A stretch of DNA of 64,000 nucleotides from Symsagittifera roscoffensis (Eukaryota; Xenacoelomorpha; Acoela; Convolutidae). Each line of letters opens with the position of its first letter. Position 1 is the first letter of the stretch. The notes beneath the pieces are model-generated. The model worked only from the letters and a program-made list of their open reading frames with translations, did no database searches and was not told the origin of the DNA. Made by a program: the position numbers and the translations under genes. The DNA is taken from assembly GCF_963678635.1 (NCBI RefSeq), contig NC_087068.1:60762949-60826948 (forward strand). The letters run 5' to 3'. Shown piece by piece: positions 11,689-22,625 of the stretch.

Positions 11689-12567
11689 TCAGGCGATGCT
11701 TAAGTAAAATTTCTTGTGTAGATGTACCATTATATCCGTCTCCGCAAAGACCACATGGTGGATAGCGTATAATTCTCTTGGGCTCAACTTGCCCCTGTTC
11801 GGGTCATAGACCGGCATTGAGACCTCCGTTATCCTTCTTTCGATCATGAAGTCCCGTAGTTTTGTTAGTGCCAACATCATGTGTTCAGGGTCGATCATGT
11901 TCCTGTCATTGACCCTTGTCACTAGGAAGCATAGGTATTTGCCTGGGATTTGCACTACTGATGGGGGAAGTGCCGCTATTCCTCACAGTCCCGGTCTCTT
12001 TCTAAATAGAAACTCCACAATCTGGTATTCTCTCTTGAAGTCGGCCTCCAGTCTTGACTTGAAACTCATGTCCGCCGTGATGCCGATCGCGCTAGTCCTG
12101 TTTGACAGAATGAAGTCACTATCCGTTATCAGGATGTTTTCCGAGTACTCAATGGGTATTTCAAATTTCGTTTTGAAATTCCGACCTATGGTAGGCTCTG
12201 GCTCTTCTTCATCCAGTTCCAATACGCTCGTTTCTCTCACTTCCCTGATATTCTTTATTTTCAATATTTCGGTGTGGTTAAGTCCTACCCCCACTCCTCG
12301 GACAAAAATATTTATCGACGTTCCCGTCGATGATGCTGGGTCTGAATTGTCTGGCTGAATGTCGAGCGGCCTGTCTGTTGCCGTCCAGCCGAAGAGGGAA
12401 TCCTCTGTTTTCTTGTGTTTTTTTGCTGACACATCGACTTGTTGAATGCTTTGCCCTTCGCGGTTTTCGTTCTTGACATCGCGCATCCATTCTAGTATCC
12501 TCAGGTTTGTATTCTTCCTCCTCACTATCTCGCTCTGTTCCAGATCCGTCTCTAGTTCTGGTATCGA
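11689..12567 (-). pseudogene. Element A macro domain, TARG1/Poa1p-like
   Basis: Minus-strand frames 11983-12525 and 11689-11955 are one frame split by a single nonsense codon (TGA at 11983-11985, where B has Gly). The last 150 residues follow the macro-domain pattern of the small ADP-ribosyl-glutamate hydrolase group: a first strand with AIGITADMSF, the helix ADFKREY, a central strand GKYLCFLVTR, a helix with LTKLRDFM, then MPVYDPNRGKL, and a last strand with TDIMVHLHKK. Macro domains bind or hydrolyse ADP-ribose groups. About 120 upstream residues are low-complexity and acidic. The frame is continuous with the integrase frame except for the stop TAA at 12568-12570, so it may have been the C-terminal end of the polyprotein. 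Confidence 0.65.
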
Positions 12568-14427
12568 TTAGTCTTGCTGCGGATAATGTCCACCATCATC
12601 AATGATTTGCCATTCATTTTCGGCTTCTAGTTCGCCGGCACTTAGTAGTTCTTCGCCTAATTGGTCTGGCTGTATCTTGTCGATCAAGAAATTGTCTCCG
12701 TACCTGTTGTACCTCATGCATGTCCGTTTGCGATTGCCACTCCTTGTCCCAGCTTGTACTGACAAGTCTGGTTCTGTCCACTTCGGCACCTCACCTTGCT
12801 CCGGATCGTTCCAGTCTTCTTCTACAAACAATCCTGCTTCGGCCTCTATATTTTCAATGTCATCCAAACTCAAGTTCTCGTTGCCATCATTTTTCTCTCT
12901 GGTGCCTTTTTCGTTCACTTCACATGCTGGCTCTACCACTAGGTATTCAAGACCCTCCATGTCCTTTGGTATGCACCAGTCCTCTGGGGATGGGACGTGA
13001 GGTTTCAGATTTTCATAATGTGCTGTTCGCCCAGTACTCAAGCGATAGAACCGTCCTTGTTGATGTACTTCCGTTATCATGAATGGTCCTCTCCACTTCT
13101 TGAGTAGTTTCTTTGTCCCTTTGGGCGGTATGATATTTTGGAAGACCCACACGTACTGGTCCACCTCATATGGCTTTGCCTGTAATATCTTTTCATCATT
13201 TTTCTTGCGCTGTCTCATTTGTGCTTGCGCAGTGTTCCTCCTGCATAGCTCGTTTAGTTCCTGCTGTCTCCTGATCGCCTCTTTCACGTAAGCTTGAGGC
13301 GACGTCCTTTTCCCTTCGTATTCCGGGTAAAAGAATGTCAGGGGCATTGCTCTCTCCCTGCCCGTCAACATCATGAATGGACTGATGCCCGTTGTTGAGT
13401 GTTGCGTACTGTTATAGGCCCCCACAACTTGCGGCAGATATTTATCCCAGTCCGTCATGTATCTTGAGCAGTATACCCTCAACATATTAACCAACGTTCT
13501 GTTCTGTCTCTCTACCAGCCCAATGGTCTGGGGATGGTAGGTCGTCGAGTGTGCTTGAGCAATGTGTGACCTCTTCATCAATTCTTTTGTCAAGTCCCCC
13601 ACAAAAGCTTTACCGTTGTCTGACTGAAAAGTCATTGGAAAACCATACCGTGATATCCAATGCGTTATCAGGTGGTCACATGTCTCCTCAGCGGAGGCTG
13701 TCTGACACGGAACTGCTTCTGCCAACTTTGTGAAGTGATCTATTTTAACCAGTATCTGGTTATGTCCCGACTCCGTCATGCAGATCTTTTGATGGTCTAT
13801 CTGCACCACCTCGTTGAAATCCGAGCTCTCGAAGGACTTAAGTGGGAACTTCATCTTCCTTGGGTCTTTTACTTGGAGGCATTCCAGGCAGGCATTCATC
13901 CATCTCTCGCAAGCTTTCCTCAATCCTGGCCAATCAAACGTGTGAAGCATTCTTTGTTGCACTTTGTATATCCCCTGATGCCCCATCTGATCGTGCGATC
14001 TGAATAGCACCTCTGTCTGATACAATTGTGGTAATATGATGAGGTTGTGCTTGTGTAATCTTTTTTTGTGCTTTTCCTCATCTTTTCTCTTGCAAGCTAC
14101 GACCCCGTCAGCTGTGGGATAGAGTTAATTTTTCTTCTCTTTGTAGAACTGGCTCAAGATCTTGTAGCTGTCTTCTTCGAGTTTCCCTTTCTCCTTGAAC
14201 CCCGTTCGGATCCATTTGGAGAGGTTACTAGTCATCTTATCATTCTTTTTGGCTCTTATCAGGTCCGACAGCCTATATCTCGCCTTGACGTGTTCCTTTA
14301 GTGCCATGATCTGTTCATTCATTTCCCCAGGGTTGTGGATGTCATCATTCACCTTACGCATATTATCCTCTTCATGATCTTCATAACATCTTCTGGCACC
14401 AGATTTGTTCTGACATTTGAGTTGCAT
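12568..14427 (-). pseudogene. Element A integrase (DDE type with HHCC finger and GPY/F module)
   Basis: Minus-strand frame 12568-14025 (485 codons), preceded in the same frame by 14125-14427 with one stop at 14125-14127. Counting from the Met at 14025, it has an H11-x4-H16 and C46-x2-C49 zinc finger. The catalytic residues are D77 (QIDHQ), D136 (QSDNGK) and E172 (GLVERQNRTL), with the 35-residue spacing of retroviral-type integrases. A GPY/F-like motif (KKWRGPFMITEV) follows. The last 150 residues are an acidic tail, and no chromodomain is visible. Integrase inserts the cDNA into the host chromosome. It is the only integrase in the window: B has lost the region, and E, C, D and F are fragments. 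The core residues are intact although flanking stops break the gene. Confidence 0.85.
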
Positions 14428-15377
14428 GACAGTTCCTTGAATGGTTTCCTCGAAACCGCAATTCTCTCAAATTCTTCACCTCCACGTACTTCTTGTACGT
14501 CCAAATTGTAGGTTCCTGAGGATGTATCTGTTTGTAATTCCCTGTCACGGTGTCTAATCTTCTCTTCCGCCAATATCATGCACAGACTATCTTGATTGTT
14601 GCTGCTCTCATCCGACTCCTCATCCCATTCTTCACACTCCCCGGACAATTTTTCTTCTCCGGTTTCTTCTTCTTCCGTGGATGTGGACCACTCCCCGGAC
14701 TCTTGACCTAGTCCCAGTTGTTCAGCTTCTTCTTTGAACGCTACTTTCTTCTTCCTAACCTGAGTTTGCTCAAGAATGCTTTCAGGTATTTTGTCAACTA
14801 GTGACCGCACAACATCTTTGCTATCAGTAACGCTTCCTCTTGGAGAGTCTGCCTTGTTAACTGTTTCCTTCCTTCGCAGTATCGGGACTTCCGATTCCTC
14901 TTGACCCTTTTCTTGGATCACGGGTTTATCATCTGCTAGTTTCTCGAGTAACCTCATTAAGTCATCATCTTTTTGTACATCTCCCGTTTCTATTTGTTTA
15001 ACTTCATAGCCTTTTGCTTTGAGCGTCTCCCTCACAATCCTCGACTTGAGTGCTACCTCTATCGGCATCCCTCTGTTCTTCTTCAAGATTGTCATCTCCG
15101 GAGGTTCTTTTAATAATTCGGGGTGATCTTCTATCGGTTTACCTGACTTATCTAGGCATCTCGTGAGTTGAAGACTGTCGTACGTTTCCTTATCCATGAA
15201 AGAGAAGCCATCCTTGATTTCAGGTCTATCTGCCTCCCTCTGTTCTTGTCTCTCGTAGAACTCCGTCTTCTTACTCAAGCTGTCAGCGTTTTGATGTTTG
15301 GCTCGTATTCTATGCTCAATTATCATGTTGTTCCCATCCAGGCGAACTATCCACCTCCCAATGTAACTCTGGTCCAT
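14349..15377 (-). pseudogene. Element A linker between RNase H and integrase (acidic insert)
   Basis: A 342-codon minus-strand frame. It starts with the last part of RNase H (DQSYIGRWIVRLDG, then KHQNADSLSKK), a typical Ty3/gypsy RNase H end. It continues into about 250 residues rich in Glu, Ser and Lys (for example STEEEETGEEKLSGE). Usual Ty3/gypsy elements have a much shorter tether here. Element B keeps only the first few residues of this linker before its deletion junction. Function unknown, possibly disordered. Confidence 0.65.
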
Positions 15378-15443
15378 TGAGTACGTTTTCAGCCAGTTTA
15401 GTGCCCTGTTATCGACTCGCAGCTCAAATGGCTCGCTGCCTAG

Positions 15444-16513
15444 TTATGCTCTATAATTCTCGACAAAGGTAACTACCGCGAACATCTCTGCTTTCGGTGC
15501 CCCGTACTTCATTTTCGTGTCACTTAGGACTTTGCTCCCGTACGCTATTGGTCTCAATACTGTTTTCCCGTTCCATTCTTGTTCATGATGGAGAATTCCA
15601 GAAATTGCCACCACCGACGCATCCGAGTCCAGCACGTACATCCCCTTCTCTGTTGGCATCTCTAGTACTGGTGCCTCGCACAACTCTTTTTTATTCTGTG
15701 GAATGACTCTTCTGCTGCGTTGTTCCACGTGAACTTCTTGCCCTTGTGTCTCATTATTTGTTGCATCGGGTATACCTTGTCCGCATAGCCTTTGATGAAC
15801 TCGCTGTAGTAATTAGCAAAACCCAGGAAGATCATTAACTGGTGTTCCGTTTTTGGCGATTTCCAAGTTCAGAATGCTTCTACAGCATCTGGATCTGGTC
15901 TGATGACGTGCCTGTCTTCCATTCTGCCCAAGTACTTTATCGAATCCTTGAGTATCTCGCACTTTAATGGTTTACAAATTAGCCCCGACCTCTTCATACA
16001 TGCAAACACCTCGTCTAGTCTCTCGATGTGGTCTTCTAGTATGGGCGTCGCTATTACCACGTCATCCACATAGCACATTACCAGATTGCCGTACTTCTTT
16101 GTCACACATATCAGCGCGTGTGCCATCAACCACTGAAATGTGGCGGTGACATTGCAAAGTTCAAACGGCATCCGTTTCCATTGAAACAGACCCAACTCGC
16201 AGGCGAACCCTGCCTTGTCCCTGTCCTGCTTTCTCAGCGGAACCTGCCAGAAGGCCGAACCTAAATCAAGAGTCGTAAAAAACTTTGCATCACCTAATTT
16301 CGAGAGGCTCTCATCAATCCTAGGTATGGGATAGGCATCCTTCACCGTGACGGAGTTCAGACATCGAACGTCACAACAAAACCTCAATTGGTCCCTTTTC
16401 TTTTTGGCCATCACTACTCCGCACGCCCACGGTGATTTGGACGGTTCTATCATATCATACTCTAGTAACGTTTCGATCTCTTTTCTACACGAATCCGATT
16501 TGTGTGGGGTCAT
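15444..16513 (-). pseudogene. Element A reverse transcriptase and RNase H (frameshifted)
   Basis: The RT frame 15869-16513 carries FTTLDLGSAFWQVPL and the catalytic CYVDDVVIATP. The RNase H frame 15444-15728 carries YVLDSDASVVAISG and ends before the DNRALSW-type motif. The RT palm and fingers align residue by residue with element B. A frameshift lies between 15728 and 15869, and a stop (about 15444) cuts RNase H. RT copies the element RNA into DNA and RNase H removes the RNA. The copy is broken. Confidence 0.85.
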
Positions 16514-17747
16514 TCGCCTCGCCCCCTCCCTGTGCGGTACCGCATTCTCCTCAAGTTCTAATTCATGCTCGACAAAATTGCAACACCCGATGTCTGCCTT
16601 GTGTCTCGAAAAATTTCCTCGTTCCGTTTTAATACGTCCTTGATGGCTTCGAGCTGTCCGTCCGTTATTTTTCCCCTCAAATGTTCAATCTCCGGTAGGA
16701 CTGGTTTATCACTTTGCATCTCGTCTAGTGTGGGTCGTTCCAGAACATTCGAACAGCTCGAGAGTCCATCGTCTGTCTCTGACTTAAGTGATTTAACAAG
16801 ACCTGACTAACCTTTTATTTTTTCCAATCGTCTCAAGATACAAATTTTGTCCTTATGATTAGGACAATCAACAACTTCATTTTGTTTTGAATTCTCAGTC
16901 TTTTCAAATCGAGTTTTAACGGGTAAAGCATATTCCAGCTTTCTCCCCCTCTGTATCGTGATGGGTATATCAAGATTAATCAAAAATACACTGACGCAGA
17001 GACCGCTCTTCGTTATCGAGAAGGATTTTCCTAAAACAGCAGCACTTTGACTATAATTCGCGACTATGCACACTTGCTTGTTGTCACTTAGTTCATTGTA
17101 AATTTTCATTCGCAAGCTTACGATTGCCGCTTCAATCGCCTTCAGCCTCACCCTCCTACTCAAGAATACCGGCGCTTTATTTTCATTCGCTATGATTAAA
17201 TTTACCGGTTTAATTGCGTACCTCCTATCCGGGTTCCGTATCCTGAACATTGCATTGTTTAGATGAATCATTACATTGAAGTTCCTGATGAAGTCTCTGT
17301 CTAAAATGAGTTGGTCAGACTCATCTGGGTTTTCTACCACAAGAAAGCTCATCCACAGGTTGCGTTCCCCCAGATTTAGTGCTAATATCGGTGTTCTGCC
17401 TAGCACCCGCAGCGCTCCTTTGTTAGCTTCCGACAATCGTATTCTCGAGTCTATCAAGTCATCTCTGTTGACGCCCATTCGCTCCCAAGTTTCGATCGGC
17501 ATTACACTCAAGACCGCGCCAGTATCGAGTAACCCACGCAAGTGAGTCTTTTTGCCACTTATGTCAAGCACGTGTGCTGATACGTCTGCTTCTGTCCCAA
17601 TGTGTATTGCATCCTCCTCCAGCATGGCACAGTGTCCAATCTCACCTTTAATTCTTCTTTTCCTACGTAGATCTGCCCTATTAGATCTTCATCACATGTT
17701 ATCATTGTTTTCGTATAGATGTTGATCCCATCTATAGTTAGCATATT
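16514..17747 (-). pseudogene. Element A aspartic protease and protease-RT linker
   Basis: Minus-strand frames 17559-17744 and 16807-17625. The active-site triad is LLDTGAVLSVMP, followed by FLVVENPDESDQLILDRDFIRNF (in B the corresponding motif is ILGRDF, the usual second retroviral protease block). The remaining residues lead to the RT. Frameshifts lie near 17620 and between 16807 and 16513. The 5' end of this part stops exactly at element B (17747). The protein continues at 32903 on the far side of B. Confidence 0.8.
17745..17747. repeat. Target-site duplication, left side of element B
   Basis: ATT here and ATT at 32903-32905. Removing B and one copy joins the two halves of the A reading frame without loss or gain of a codon relative to the homologous stretch of B (YGP..., then ML...DGI.IY). 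A 3-bp duplication is short for Ty3/gypsy elements, which usually make 4-6 bp. A 4-bp site with one later change is possible. Confidence 0.65.
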
Positions 17748-18668
17748 TGTAACATTCGCCCGGAAGATACATATCGACGGATAACAAAACTAAGTCTTAA
17801 GACGACTGGCTAGCGTCTAAACAGAGCTTTGCATGTTTTTCACCGTCTCTACCAAGCCAGTACTTTTCGGTGGTCTTTCTTACATCAGGCTGACAAAAAC
17901 GTTACTGTTCTCCGGCTTCGACCAGAACGCTCAAATTAACTAGATTACATGCAAAAATAGTGAGCTCATGGCTGGGTCTCAGTATCCCCAGACCACGAGG
18001 TCACTCCTAAAAACAGGGCTACTACTTATTATATTACTATTGTTTTTGTTCAGTAGATAAAAATCATCATCTCCATCGACGATGGATCAACCCTTTCCCC
18101 CCTACTTCTAGCTCCTCATTCTTGTCAAAACGAATTAAGATCTTAATTAAATTCAAGTCAGGACATGACGGATGCTAAAATTCAATATAAGTTCATAAAA
18201 GTCCACGTCCCGAGACCCTTCCGGATTCTTGAATCCGGTGAATCAAGCTTCTTAATATCCAGTTCACAATAACTCGGAAGGCTGGGTTTTACCCTTCACC
18301 GTTGCTCGCAACGGCCTTGCAACTATTGTAACAGCACAATAGTTGCAACTCGGAACGTCCTCTGCTGTTCGGTAGTTCGTTGTAGTTTTTTAGTCTCGAT
18401 TTCGTACTGTTCGTAATCGCAGATAAAAGTTGTTCTCTTTTTTCTTGCTCTTTTTGCTAAAAATGGCCGTTTCTGACGTTTCTCAGAAATATGACGTCAT
18501 AATTCGAATTTTTAAAAATTAGAATTCCAGAATCTTCTAGCCTTCACCGTTTGGCTAATCGTTCAAATAACGTCCTTATCCGTTCTAAATCGCCAATTCG
18601 GAAGGCTTGCTGCTAAAATACCGAATTCTGCAGAGACTGCATTTTGGCCATTCTGGTCGAATGTCACA
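17748..18668 (-). repeat. Element B 3' LTR
   Basis: A 921-bp LTR with TGTAAC...TCACA ends (plus strand), matching 31983-32902. Minus-strand TATATAATAAG-type sequence near 18042-18055 is a plausible TATA box. If so, U3 is about 615 bp and R-U5 about 300 bp. The two hairpins annotated separately lie in U3. Divergence from the 5' LTR is one single-base indel near 18046 and substitutions near 18080 and 18295. Confidence 0.9.
18299..18348. promoter_or_regulatory. Double hairpin in the element B LTR
   Basis: Two perfect inverted repeats in tandem. The first is CCGTTGC-tc-GCAACGG (18299-18314). The second is TTGCAACTATTGT-aacagc-ACAATAGTTGCAA (18317-18348), a 13-bp stem with a 6-base loop. In the 5' LTR the second hairpin is unchanged at 32551-32582, while the base just before the first stem region differs. 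Perfect arms this long are unlikely by chance in a 920-bp LTR. A protein-binding site or an RNA structure are both possible. Confidence 0.7.
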
Positions 18669-19488
18669 TACTCCCCGGACAGTCCGGTCAATGTCCTCAT
18701 TGAATCGCGCAATGTTCTAAGTGGTTACAGTGTCATCGAACAGAATTTACAAAATGCACGAAATTACTTTTACCTACGTCACATCGACTCACTGCAGAAT
18801 ATAAATGGCATCATCCTACATCACTATAGCCTTCAAATTCTTTCATTAATCTGCACATTGAGGATATGACTTAAGATAAAACATATTTTCTGACTTCCAG
18901 TGTCAATATCCCGATTGAAACTTTTTCTCCTAGATTTAAAAGGTGTTGGCTTGCAGGACAGTCCTGCCAACCAACAAGCTAAAATTATCCTACTATGCTC
19001 CTTCCCTTCGGAAATCTTGCTTGTTTATTGTCCTGAATATTAAAACTAAGGAACTTTGTGGTTAGAAAGAACAATGCAACAACCTCCCTCCTCAAGAAGT
19101 TACTCAAGTTTTTCATGTCACCACAAAGTGATCAGTCTTCCTAAGTGATTAAAAACAATCATGCAGGCTGGAATATTTAAATATACTCTTCCCTCAAGCC
19201 TTTCTAAATAAATAATAAGTGAGTGTCTCTAAAGCCACTTCAACTAAAACCAAAATGCAAATTTATAAATGCAACAATTTCCAAACTCAACTTAAATGTT
19301 TCAGTTTTCAATTACAACTTGGTTGCTTGGTTTCTCATTTGAGTTTTTCACACACATAAAACAATTTTGAGTTTTAACTTTTCTTCATCATCCCTTTGTT
19401 CTCTTCTTTTTTCGTCGTTTAGAAGTTCTAAAACTTCTAAATTCTTCTAATTTTCTTTCTTGTTGCCTCTTGTTTTCTCGACCATTCA
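18669..19488 (-). other. Element B 3' untranslated region
   Basis: An AT-rich non-coding stretch of 820 bp between the ORF2 remnant stop and the 3' LTR. On the minus strand it ends GTCCGGGGAGTA next to the LTR, giving GGGGAGTA as a short candidate polypurine primer. No open frame or tRNA seen. Confidence 0.55.
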
Positions 19489-22237
19489 TCAATGCTCCAT
19501 TTCCTCCTCCTGTGACGCTGACTCTGCACTCTCGGTCTCCGTGTCTTGTAGCACGTCATTGACTATCCTGACGCTGTTGGAAGCCGTCCTCCAACACTTC
19601 TGCTCTTCCACCCTCTGTTTACAGCAAGGTAGGGGATCCACGTTTGATTCTCTGTTTCTACAGAAGCTGTTGTGGAGACACAACGTCACGTTTCTCTCCA
19701 AATCTTCTTTCAGCATCTCTACCTTCTCATTTCCACTACGCTCGCTCGTCCTGGAAATTCTTTTCACAGCGGTGGTCACTGCATTCCGATGGGTCACGAA
19801 AGCTCGCTTGAAAGCTCCTGCCCCAATGTCCAGCTGATATTCACTGTACACTCTGCCATGTTTCGACATATGCTTTTTCGCATACTCGTACAACCATGCA
19901 GTCATGTTAGCTCTGAACCATGGCATCAATCGTTTTCTTGCCCATATCTTCTTCACTTCCATCGGAATGTTTAGAACTTTGCACATTGTCTCAAAAAGAT
20001 CTAAATCTTTTAGACAATCTAATTTCTGCAATTGTTCTCGGTGCTTCCTGTCTATTATTTTCTCTCACATGAGCTTCCAGCCATCGTATCGCCATCATAA
20101 CTCCCACTATCACTATTGTTATGGGCTGTGATGAATCTGGTAAACCCATGGAGAGCAGCTCTCCAGAGTCCCAGATCAACACCAGATTACTACGCTTGGG
20201 ATACCACCAGGTCTGCAGCAAGCAGTGGCAAGGAAACTCATCATGCGTCAACATGATGCTCCTCCAATTACGTTTTCCCGAAGCTTCCAGCAATGGTTCC
20301 ACTTCCATCATCACTCGGTGGATTTCATCATTCTCATCTACTGCATTGTAATCTGTGACAGTTGATCCTCTCTGTTTCTGTTTTTCAAAGTCACTGAAGT
20401 TCCCGCTCACATATCCCATGAATTTCTTTCCTAGTATTGACTCCAACTCTTCTTTGGTTCTTTCTGGAACTGCTGAGAAAATCTTACACAGTAACTCGTA
20501 AGACTTTTCAGACATTCTTGCCAACCTCACGCACTTCGGCACTGAAAAAGCTTGATCCACGATCGTTCTTGTGCTCTTAACGTCCACAGCCACGAAATGT
20601 ACAGGGTATCTGCTCTTGCACATTGGAGCCAACGTTGAACCCACCAAATATCGTGCTCCTGATGGTCTACAATAAGTTTCGCTGTGTCTGATGTTCATCT
20701 CCGTTTCGATTGCTTCCCTCCATTTTCCTATATACTTCTGCTCAGTCTGCAGAACTCCTGGGAATACCTCTACGCTGATGGCTGTGACCATCTCATGTTT
20801 CTGTTCTAGATTCAGTAGTGACTCTAAAGAACCAAACATGCTGTAGAATCCTAGTGCTGTCACTAGATTCACATCGGTTCCTCCATGGCAATCTGCTATC
20901 AGTTCCGTTTCCGTTCTTGCTTTCATCACTACATTTCCAAACAATACCGTCAACTGCTTGTGTTGTTTCTCCAGGGTTTTCACACAGTCTAGACTTCCAC
21001 AAACGTGACCCTCTAGTCCACAGACTTCCGCCAGACAGCTACCAGGTTTGACCCAGTCTTCTGGTCCCCAGCCAGGCAACTCCACTCTATCTTCTCCGTT
21101 GCTCTTAGAGGCTGTTATCATCACATTATATATGATGTTGAGGTCACGCAGGTTACAGTCCACATTCAGTTCCCTCTGTACGTCCTGTGTCGCCCGTAAT
21201 ATTGAGTCAGCGTTGGGACTAGGACACCACGATGGCTTCATCAATTCCCACACTGCCATCAAGCTCGTTCTCAGTAATTCATCTGAGAACCCCAACCCAA
21301 ATTCCACTCTCTTGTCGGATTTTGGCACTGAAGGTGCAGTCACCTCTTCTTCCAAGACCAATCCCAATTTGGCCTGTGGATTGTTAACGCTCTTAGTCGT
21401 CACAATTCTGGACGTCCAGAATCTTAGTAACACCGCCTGCTCATAATCAAAGAAGCAATCACGTATGTCTTCACTCAGGAAAGGATTGTATGCTATCCCT
21501 ATAATCCCGGACACATAGCTATAGGACTTCTTCTTGATCGGTCCACAGTATTCACTGGATTTTGGCAATGCTCCCATAGATTCTTTAGTGAGCCTCAACT
21601 CCTTGTTTGAGAATCTCCTGATCTCGTCTATCTTTTTCATGGGTTCCAGTTCTTCAGGTTCTTTCATGTTCACCCTCATCGGTTTACTTTGCTGCATATC
21701 CAGCATTGCTAGTAAGAACATGGCTTTCGTTCGCTCATCGCCTTCCTTCAACATTTTAACACAAGTGCTTAATGCAGGTACTGAAATCTGCTCTATCAGG
21801 AATCGAATGAAACAGAGAGCGTCTCTCCGCTTTGCACACGCTACTGCTGCTCCCTCCTGGACTATCAGATCCCTCAGATTCGTCATAAGGAAAACTTTTT
21901 CCTCCTTTGATCTCTTCCTTTCTCCCGAATCATATTCTTCGCTAGTCAGTCCCATCATGCACCAGGCGAGCCTGAGTTGTAATTCTGTCCTTACGTAAGG
22001 TACTGACACGAGAGCATGTATTCTTGGCGTAGTCCTCATTTCCTCTTCGAAATACCTCAATACTACTGCTTTCCATGGAAGGCTCACCAACTGCTCGATC
22101 GTCTCCGCCTGTACGTCAGACGACGCCAAAGTTCCGTACGCCTTCTGCTTGAGGGTGGTGCCTTGCAACATTGTTTCCAGATAACCCTCCATGGCTTTTT
22201 CCTCTTCCAGGTTTTTATCCATACTGTTCTTCTCCAA
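19489..22237 (-). pseudogene. Element B ORF2 remnant: conserved C-terminal domain, one frameshift
   Basis: A 748-codon minus-strand frame (ATG at 22237) followed by an overlapping 180-codon frame (19489-20031) in another phase. A homologue in element A reads through this point in one frame, so a single indel near 20030-20060 explains the break. Features: Glu/Lys-rich start; a Cys cluster at about residues 397-420 (GSCLAEVC, then HVCGSLDC); block FPGVLQ; block AFSVPKCVRLARMS; block EFPCHCL; and a hydrophobic stretch ITIVIVGVMMAI near residue 705. The rest is a basic, helical tail. The start lies where the ORF2 of A starts, so the middle of ORF2 was deleted in phase with a new or retained N-terminus. 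No family recognised. It might be membrane-linked. Nearly open over 2.7 kb. Confidence 0.65.
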
Positions 22238-22625
22238 ATTTAATTTGATTTCGATTTCAAATTTTGACTCAAGTGAGCAATTAAATGATCAATCAGGATC
22301 TAGAAAAGAAATCACGAATGTCACACTTGTCAATTTCACCTTAACATACATCGTTAAAATCTGCTTAAAGACAGTTCAGATAAAAAGATATTTATCCTAA
22401 AATTTATTAAAATCAATTGGTTTCTAAAATTTTGGAATTCGACCTAAGATTGGACAATCCAAACTTTGGATCTATTCCCAAGATCGTCATCTAGTTGTTC
22501 ATGGTCACTAACCCCTACTTACCCATGATCTTAATAACCTAACACATAACATAACCTAACATAACACACATATCACATATTACATGCAACTTGGTCCTTT
22601 GGCCTAACACCCTCTCGCACATCAT
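22238..22625 (-). other. Spacer between macro domain and ORF2 remnant in element B
   Basis: About 390 bp, AT-rich, with a short run of ACATAACCTAACATAACACA-type repeats near 22540-22575. No frame of note. It corresponds in position to 11241-11688 of A. Confidence 0.4.

Noticed and set aside
19991-20060. Programmed frameshift between the two ORF2 frames of B
   Set aside because: The homologous stretch of A (2555-3319) reads through in one frame, so a mutation in B is simpler. No classical slippery heptamer with a downstream structure is evident.
19991-22237. Phlebovirus-like or baculovirus F-like envelope protein, as found in some other retroelements
   Set aside because: I see no signal peptide, no fusion-peptide-like motif and too few Cys residues for the known envelope types; the protein is left as unknown.
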